NCBI GenBank assembly: GCA_029721435.1
Contig: CM056592.1
Span: forward strand, 36,591,611 to 36,655,610
DNA length: 64,000 nt
From: Gymnothorax reevesii
Lineage: Eukaryota; Chordata; Actinopteri; Anguilliformes; Muraenidae
Direction of reading: 5' to 3'
The position numbers and the translations under genes are program-made. The stretch's first letter is position 1. Each line of letters starts with the position of its first letter. The notes under the pieces are model-generated. The model worked only from the letters and a program-made list of their open reading frames with translations. It did not search any database and was not told the DNA's origin. Positions 44,613-53,600 of the stretch are shown piece after piece.

Positions 44613-47600
44613 GTTGGGTGTTACCATGACTGTGTTGTATGAAACAGTAGAGCAATATATATACTCATCAACTCCGTAATTTATAAAAGGTAATGCGGCG
44701 TTAAACAGGAGACTTGAAATAGCTATGCGAAAAATTGTGTTTTCGTTATGTGTTATGATAAGAGGAAGAATGGCATAGTTAATCACCGTGGGCCCTCGGA
44801 GGTCATCGGGGCCCTGGTTCAGCGCACCGGCTGCACCGGCAATGCCTACGCCGCTGTTGCAGATGTAGCCCACACGTGAACGTGACAGTAGCCTGCTGTA
44901 CATCAAATGACCAGCAGATGTCAGCACTCTCAAATGAGCAATAATAAGGGGACTTCATGATCAGCCTTTTAATGAAGCAATTGCCTGAAAAGATTCGATA
45001 CATTCATGGGCCCTCATCACACCATCACTAGTGCTCACCACTGCTGACAGGAAGCACCCCAGAAGGCTTGTTGCTTCAAAAATGTTCCAACTCAGGACTT
45101 GGTCCTTGTCAAACTCATTCAAATCCCATTTGTCCTGAATCTAACACAATAACTTCAACAAACAACTGTTCACTTACCATCACAGATCTGTTCACAGACC
45201 TTGGCATGCATCAGTTTTGCGAGATAATACACACACATGGTGTTGGTCCATCATGTTGGCAAAAACAGCCCTCTCAAGTTGACTTCCACATGAATGTCCT
45301 GACCCAGGATATCCAAGCAGAAGGTTTCTCAGAATATCCAACACTCTACACCAACTTATCGCTGTCCCATAGTGCATCCCGGTGCCAGCTGTTCTCCAGG
45401 TAAACAGTGCACAAATACCCCGCTGATAGATATGATGTAACATAAGTCAGGACTCAACGGACAAGGGGACCCTTCTCGCTCCAAAGTCCAGTTCCAACGA
45501 CAAAGTGGATCCAGTCAATGTTTCGGCTCATCATTCTTTGTACCCCACAGCTCAGTTAATAATGTTATGCAACAGTGTTTAGGTAAAAATAATTTAGATA
45601 GTCATTAATGTACTATCAATAATTCAAAATTTATGAAGACTGGTTTCCATATTGATGGAAGTTTATTTTGGTGTTTACGAAAAATAAATCATACCGTTTC
45701 ATAGAAGGATCATCGCTATAATGTCAGTGAAGTAAGTTTGTGGAGAATCATACTGAGATCTTTTTTCACAAAATATGGCTCATATCTAACTTTTTTGACA
45801 TTTTCAGGTATTAGGAAAATGGATCCTCATTGAATCCGGCATGGATAACCCTGTTCTTGCCACAATACTTAAATCTGTGAACAGCTCTTGGTCGGAATTT
45901 GTGGCTACTGATGACAAAGACACTGTCCTCTTCCGTGAGAAGAACATGATGTAAATAGCATAAGCTCACATTTTTATTGTGAATATGAATCTCTGTGCCT
46001 GTATATGCCTATGTTAATTTCTGTTCCTGCATTGATTCCCCTCATTCTCTTCAAATTTGTGAAACTGAACAAGTGTAGTGTTTTCGGAGACGAAAGCCCG
46101 AGTTTGTTATTTGGTGAAGCATCCTTTGATCTGGTTATGCACAGATCGGTGGTACAGAAAAGTGAAGCATGAGAATGATGGAAATCAGAGCCTAGTACTT
46201 AGGAATCATAGTCTCAGATTTAGTGCACTAGAGTTAAAATAGCCCCTAAATGAACAGCTTTTGCAGTGCATTGTTATGCATCTGCTATTGAACACTGTTT
46301 CTATCTTATTTCAGAGGTGGAAAATGTGAATATCTATTGGCAAACCTTACCCTGTCTCACAACACCATCTATTTTACCAGTAAGTAATAATACAGCACTT
46401 GACTCCATGCAATCTGTCTGTAATTTCCACAAAGTGTTTGCAGCAGCAATAACCAGTGCACCAATCCACAGCATTTCTTCAATGCCTGCAGAAAAACCTT
46501 TTTTTTGTAATTGCAGAGTAGAAACAGTCAGGCAAATAATTTTGAATAGATTTACCTTCTTTGATGAATTTTCAATTTTAAACAAAGCTGAAGTATATAG
46601 TGTTACCCCCGGTCTGTACTCCAGGAAAACAACAACTTTCACACTTTTAAACAAATAAGATCGGAAAACTACTTGCAAAGCATCTCAATTTATTTGTTGT
46701 TTTACAGTTTTTTACAATCCCGATGACCCGTTTTAACACTTTAAACACTTTTTCAAAACTGTCACACCTAAAACACACAATTCCCAAAATAGTTAATTCC
46801 GTGCTCAGAATCGCACAGTGCAAACTAATTACAGACACATTTCCAAACTACAATAATACTCTAACATAATTCACCAAATCTATCAAACACAAACACATGC
46901 TGTCTTCTAACAGACACATTTAGTCAGTCACAACACAATGTCATAAAAAACACTAACAACTGATGGAATAACAAACTGAATCACTTTACATGCGTCAGCT
47001 CTACGGTTTTACAATCAACAGATTATTGTATGATCATAAATTGATGTTCTTGCTGTAGTTTTTTGAACCTCTCTTCATTTTTCTTTTGTTGGGCCTGAAT
47101 TTTGTTTGTTTTTTGCAAAAACTCAGTACAGAAAGTGAAGGACCTATTTCAGAGCAGCTTTGCAGAATATAAAGTTTATGAAAGAAGAATACAGTAAATG
47201 AAAAGATTTTTGCAGTAAACACTTTATTTGCAAATGAAAATTACTGACAGTAAAGGGGAAAAAATCAGCATTTAGCTGTCAGTCACTATTGTCAAATATA
47301 CAAAAAGAAAAAGGAGCAGAAGACATTACTGTAAAAAAATAAATAAATAAAAAAGCTCATCTGCTCAGGCTTCAGCATTGGGCCACATATTTTCGTCAAC
47401 ATCACATCTGATATCTTCTCTGGCCAGGCCTCTTGGGAAAAATCTTTTCGCAGGCCTTATCCATCCCTGGCAGTGTTCAGCTGTGATGTCCTGGCATGCA
47501 GCACCCATTGCATCCAGGAGGGACATTTGGTCATGTGGATGATGATCCAATACCTTCCACCTCCAGGCTGAAAAACACTCCTCAATAGGGTTGAAGAAAG

Positions 47601-50600
47601 GGGATAAGGGGAAAGGAAAAGGGACATCATCCTGGGATGGGCGTTAAACCCAGCTGTGACTGCACGTGCATGCTGGGATGCCACGTTGTCCCAGCTGACC
47701 ACATATGTTGGCAAGTTACCCCCAAACTCACCCTGTCCCCCTATTCCCTCAGGCACCAGTCTATCACACAGCTCATCTAAAAACAGGAGAAGGCGGTCGC
47801 TGTTGTAGGGGCCAGTTTGACATTTATGCAGGAGCACACCATTGTTGGAGATGCTGCACACATGGTGATGTTGGCTCCTCTCTGGCCTGGCACAGCACCT
47901 GTGGCTCTTTTACCAATTATGTTTCTGCCTCTCCAACAGTTTTTGGCCAAGTTGAAGCCAGTCTCATCAATGTAGATCAGTCATGTGGGACTTGATTGGC
48001 GTCCAACTCCATGACTCGCTGTAAGCAATCAAATAAAATGCGTCTAAATGATTAACTTTCGATACATACATATATAGATATATAGTAGAACCTTACTGTA
48101 CCTGGACATATTGGTGACGGAGTTCCTTGATGCGCTCACTGTTCCTTTCAAAAGGACTTTATAAAGTTGTTTCATTTGGACTCTGTGTTTAGCCAGAGTC
48201 CGAGAAATAGATGTAAGGCTGATTGCTTTAATGTTTGCAAAGACAAGGTTCTCTTCTGAAATATTGGCCTGAATTTCTTTCAGTTTTATTTCATTGTCAG
48301 CAATCACCGTGTTGACAATGGCCAGCTCCTGTTCTTCATTTAGGAGCTCTCCCTGCCCCCTGAAGGACAGTGATGTTGAACCCTTAGAGGAACAAAGTCA
48401 CATATTAGGGGCCATAAGAATGCAGTTAAGCCCTAATACAATATTCTACCTGATGGTTGCTCGAAAAATCCGGAAAATGGATGCCACTGTGTTCCAGCTG
48501 AGATTTGGCTGCACACGTTCTCCAGCCCCTCTATATGATAACCCATGGTAGATGATATGGTCGATGATGGTGCTCTTATTTCATCTGTCACCCTAACTCT
48601 GGCCCTTCTTTGAGCCCCAGAAGGCATCCTAACTCCTCCCCTACCTCTAAGCATTTCTGTCTCTTGTCTTTTGCAAGTCCTCCGCCTTGTCCCTGGTCTT
48701 GTCTTTGTTGTTTTTTCTCACAAGATCTGCCCACATAGCAGGGATGTGATTTTGGTGAAGTGACATTATCAGAAAATTTAGCTGGGGGTCTGGAGGCCAC
48801 TGGCCCCCAGCTGGGTCCAGGGCAGTGCCCTGGTGGGGGGAATACGGGGGGGCAAAGCCCCCTGAAGCTCCTGGGTTTTAGTGATTTTTAGTGCCCTAAG
48901 TGTACTAAGAATACAATAAAATAATAATAATAACAAAAGCCATCTGGCAATGGCGGATCCCCCCGACTGTAGGTTGTGTAACCTACAGGTTGTGTGGACA
49001 GATGGATGGACCGAAACCCCCAAAAGGCACAACTAGACCATAAGGAGAAGCTCCATACCAAATTTGGTGTTTGTAAGTGGTATAGTTTTCGAGTTCTGGT
49101 CCGGAACCGATTTTATTACAGACGGACGGACAGACGGATGGACAGACACACTGATCGCTATATACCCCCGCATTATATGCCAGGGAGATAAAAAACAGAA
49201 TTATTATTATCCAATGTATATTCAAGCCAACAAACACATGCGAATCTTTGATTTCTAAGTCAAGTCAAAATTAGTCACAAGCTCCAATTTGAAAATAGAA
49301 GTTCTGCAGAATGCAGAAGATCAAGTCAGTTACGGAAATACTAAAAATCGGAATGCGGTAGATATGAAATCGGATTTTCTGACTGAAAAATCATTGTTTC
49401 ATTTATTTTTTTAATTTTGAAGATAAAAAAGCGGAATTCCGCGAATTAGCGGAAAAATCACATCCCTGACATAGGTGATGTGATTGAAAGACGCTCAACA
49501 CCTGTGCTGATGAGATGGGAATCAGCTGTGATTGATGTAACTTCACTCTGGTGTTTCTCAATAACGATGATAAAAAATAAAAAAAAACAGGAAATTTGTT
49601 TCAACCTACAATGTACAATCTACAGTGAACTCCTATTCACTTCAGTTTTAGTCTATATGTAGGATTCGAACATTAAGTTTCTGTTTTGACCTTCAGTATG
49701 AAAGCATTTGAAAATCGAGCAGGTAAATTTTATTGTTTTGGTCTTGATTGAGCTGGTACGTAAAAGAAGTGAAAAGATTTTTTTTTTAATTCTGTTAAAT
49801 GTAGGTATTTTGTGTCAAAAGAACATGAAATGTGTTCAATGTTTCGCCCACAAAGGCCGATGTTGTGCTAACTGTGTGAAGAGTTTTGAAAAGGTGTTAA
49901 AAGTCTTGAAAAATCGTAAAAAACTGGAAATCTGCAAGGATTTTGTTTTTAGCTTACCAGCCCAATGGGCGGATAAGCTATTGTCGTGTTGCCGCATCCG
50001 TCGTCTGTCATCCGGAACATTTTTTTAATCTTTTTTTTTTTTTGGCCTGATGAATTTTGGTATAAATTTGCCATAATATACAACTAGACCAAATCTTCAG
50101 ATGTTTTTTTTTTCATTTTGGATTTTTGATTGAATAATTTTTGTCCGTTTTATGGGCCCTTGAAATTTTGGCCCCAATGTTAAAGATAGGACTGAGAAAT
50201 TTTTTAAAAATTTCTCAAAAACTGTGCAATACATTTTTTTCTTTGATCTGGCAATCAACTTACCTTAGTACCGTCAATGTACACCAGTGAATGAAACACC
50301 ATTTTGGTTGAATCAACAGAAGTATGTCTAGTGGGGGCACTTTACTAATATTGGGTCTAATTTACTAATATTGGGAGAATACGCAAGATGGCCGGTGGAG
50401 GCCAAATGGTTGCAGGTAGAAATTAAATTTGGATTGCTGACGTATAGGAAGTCACATATGACCGATATTTTGGGTGCATTAAAGTTGACCTCAGATCACC
50501 TAGAAAGGTCAAACTTGATATGAAGCAAAATGTTACAATTTTCAAAGGCTTCTAGATTTGAAAATATCGAAGATGAGGAACATATGGCGCCCTCAATAAT

Positions 50601-53600
50601 TATTGGCACCCCTGGTTAGGATGTGTTCTTTAGCTTCTAATATTCAGTTTTTTTCCAAATAATATAGGACCACAATGAAAAAAAGAGGAAAATCCAAACT
50701 ACAATTCAAGTGCATTTATTCAGTAGGAAAAAAATCCCACATTAAGAAACAATTCTTTTACATCAAATCATGTGTGCCACAATTATTAGCACCCCTGTTG
50801 TTAATACTTTGTACAACACCCTTTTGCAAACAAAACAGCACCTAAACCTCTCCTATAATGTTTCACAAGATGGGAGAATACAGATAGAGGGATCTTGACC
50901 ATTCCTCTTCGCACAATCTCTCCAAATCATCCAGCGACTGGGGTCCTCTCCTCTGCACTCTCCTCTTCAGCTCACTCTACAGGTTTTCAATGGGGTTGAG
51001 GTCTGGGGACTGAGTTGGCCATGGGAGGAGCTTGATTCTGTGTCTGGTGAACCATTTCTGTGTAGTCTGGCCACATGTTTAGGGTCATTATCTTGCTGAA
51101 AGACCCAGTGACGACCCATTTTCAGTTTTTGGGCAGAGGCCACCAGATTTTGATTTAAAATGTCCTGGTATTTCAAAGCGTTCATGATGCCATGCACCCT
51201 AACAAGGTTCCCAGGGCCTCTGGAGGAGAAACAGGCCCAGTGCATCACCAATCCTCCCCCATACTTCACAGTGGGCATGAGGTGCTTTTCTGCATACTCA
51301 TCTTTTGTGTTCCACCAGACCCACTTAGAGTGTTTGTTGCCAAAAAGCTCTATCTTGGTCTCATCTGACTAAAGCACACGGTCCCAGTTGAAGTCCCAGT
51401 AAGCAAACCCGCTTAGCAAACTCATTTGCGTTTATGATTGTGAGTGAGGAAAGATTTTGTCCAAGCATGCCTCCCAAACAGCTTTTTGGCATGTAGATAG
51501 TGCCTGATGGTTGTTTCGGAGACTTTGTGGCCCCAAGATGCTACCATTTGTTGCAATTCTTTAACAGTGAGCTTTGGAGAACTTTTTATTTCTCTTACCA
51601 CCCTCCTCACTTTGCGTGGTGGCAAAATAACCTTGCGTCCTCTTCCAGGCTTGTTTACCACTGTTCCAGTTGTTTTAAACTTCTTAATGATTCCTCTGAC
51701 AGTAAATATGGGCAGGTGCAGGCGAGCGGCTATTTTCTTGTAGCCATTGCCTGACTTGTGAAGGTCGACGCACATCTGCCTGACTTGAATGTTGTGTTCC
51801 TTTGTCTTTCCGATGTTGAAGAGTGGATATGAGAAATAGCCTCTGTGTCACGTCATATTTACACCCCACGGAAACAGGAAGTGATGTTTTACTAATTAAT
51901 TATGTTCCGAGATACTCTGATCAACTTTGTAAACTACTGTAGAAATGACAGAAATACTTCAATTACATTTAATTCCGAGGAATTGTTAGGGGTGCCAATA
52001 ATTGTGGAACAAGTGATTTTATGAAAAATAATTATTTTTTAGTCAAGGATTTTTTTTCCCCCTTAAAATTTATTTGAGTTTCAGGTTACATTTTTCAACA
52101 TTTTCAATCTTGGCCAGTGGTATAAATTGTAGGTTAGTGTTGGTCTTCGTTTAATTAAATCTGTTTGAGTTTTAAAATTTTGTCTGTCATCCCTTGCTGT
52201 CATAAATGTCATAACAAATTGGGGCCATAATGCTATTTATGCAAACACTACCTCGATGTTGTTTCCAGTCGCCTCCATCTTGAAAATGACGATTTCTTTT
52301 CTGCCACTTTGCGGTCTCTTCCGTTTAACATGCGCAATTGGCACAGTTTAAATATTCATGGAAACTAGGTAGCTGTATACTTTAGAGATACTGATATTGC
52401 AAATTGATCATTTCGCTGAGGTCAAATTAGCAACAAGTAATTGGACTAAGATATCTTCAGGAGAAGCATCATTGGCCTTTCACAGTGATTGCGGCAGAGT
52501 TGCGCTCTGAAAACCATTATTGTCAATGGCTTGTGCACGGCAAGAATGGTTTTCTCCCTGCACCGAAGTTGGTAGTTTGACGTATGTCAAACTATGATGT
52601 AGTTTGAGAATTCTCGCCTAGTTTGTGCTGAACCCTGCGGAAAGAGGCAAGCATAATTTCTGGCCATTCGCTCAACCTAGCGCAACCTCGTGGTTTTCCG
52701 CGATCAGTGTGAAAGGCCCTTCAGAGGTTATTGCACGCCACTTCCTATCCAATATAAGATATTGCATTGACATTGGTTACTGGAATTCACATTCATATTG
52801 TGACTTAACAGACCGGCAGCTTGATTACCAGCTGCAGGCTACATTGTAAATTCATGCCAATTGATTTGCTTATTTTGACTAGCTACTAGTACGTCGCACG
52901 CAGATGAAAAAATAGCATAATGTTGTTGTTATCACATCATTTTAGCCATGGATATTTTTCCATTATCAATTAACATTTCCCAGTTAAACTTGCAGCCGAA
53001 TCAGATGTGTAGACCTTTGCAATGTGTGTTTAGCGACCTTGCCAAGACATAGCTAGCGAACTGTATACGGTTCGCTAATAGTTCTTGCTCGTCTTAATAC
53101 ATGGTCGAAGTAAGTCCTGTCTCTCACGCCTAAATACTTTGAATTGTCTCCTTCTGCAGCAGCTGGGAAGGAAATGCTGCAGGTCCACTGTGAATTTACA
53201 GAGGGCTCGGCTCCGTGCAATACTAATTTCAAATAAGAGTAAAACTGTCCAATCGTATTTCCCCTATAGGCTTTGTTATCGCTAATTTTATGACAGGTTC
53301 CACCCGCTGTTCCCCAGGCAAATCACAAGTTAGCAAAATAAATACAAAATTTATAATAGCAAGCCTGAGTTGTTTGTTCTTGAAAGCTGTGAATATTGTG
53401 TCGAGTTTATGATTAACATTTTCTAGATTAATATTCAATGAGAAGTTTGAGTTGATTAGCATGGGAAAACCTACACCAGACCTTAATTTGATGAAAAAAC
53501 CAAGGCTTTTGAGAGGCATTTCAACACCAGCAATTACACGCGACGGGAGGAAAATCTGTTTTGCTGGGATTGGGTCCTGGGCCAAAAATGGACTCTCTGA

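Larger units (their letters stand above)
43626..44856 (+). mobile_element. non-autonomous hAT element with captured exon
   Basis: The left end is CAGTGGCGTAGCGTGGAGGC; the right end is the complement of CAGCGGCGTAGGCATTGCC. Both sides share GGGCCCCGATG a little inward. It is flanked by a perfect 8-bp duplication TTGCAGAT (43618-43625 and 44857-44864), diagnostic for hAT. The 1,231-bp interior has no transposase; it holds the captured exon segment, a G-run (about 44230-44249), a (TG)n tract and a second G-run. The first ~57 bp recur with one mismatch at 63794, so the family is young. Confidence 0.92.
46705..49926 (-). mobile_element. IS630-type DNA transposon in intron 3
   Basis: The left end is CAGTTTTTTAC... 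with GTTTTAACAC and CTTTTTCAAAACTG inward; the right end is the complement of the same string (TTTTGAAAAGGTGTTAAAAG, then GTAAAAAACTG to 49926). The paralogous intron of copy A (around 6884) has an uninterrupted TTTTTAATCTGCAA at this point, which confirms insertion at TA. It contains a degenerate transposase and a nested 730-bp element (48739-49468). Confidence 0.82.

Noticed and set aside
44430..44933. 167-residue minus-strand frame
   Set aside because: Runs through (TG)n and G-runs of the hAT element (poly-Pro and His-Thr strings), so it is an artefact.
47705..47995. 96-residue plus-strand frame
   Set aside because: Antisense of the IS630-like transposase.
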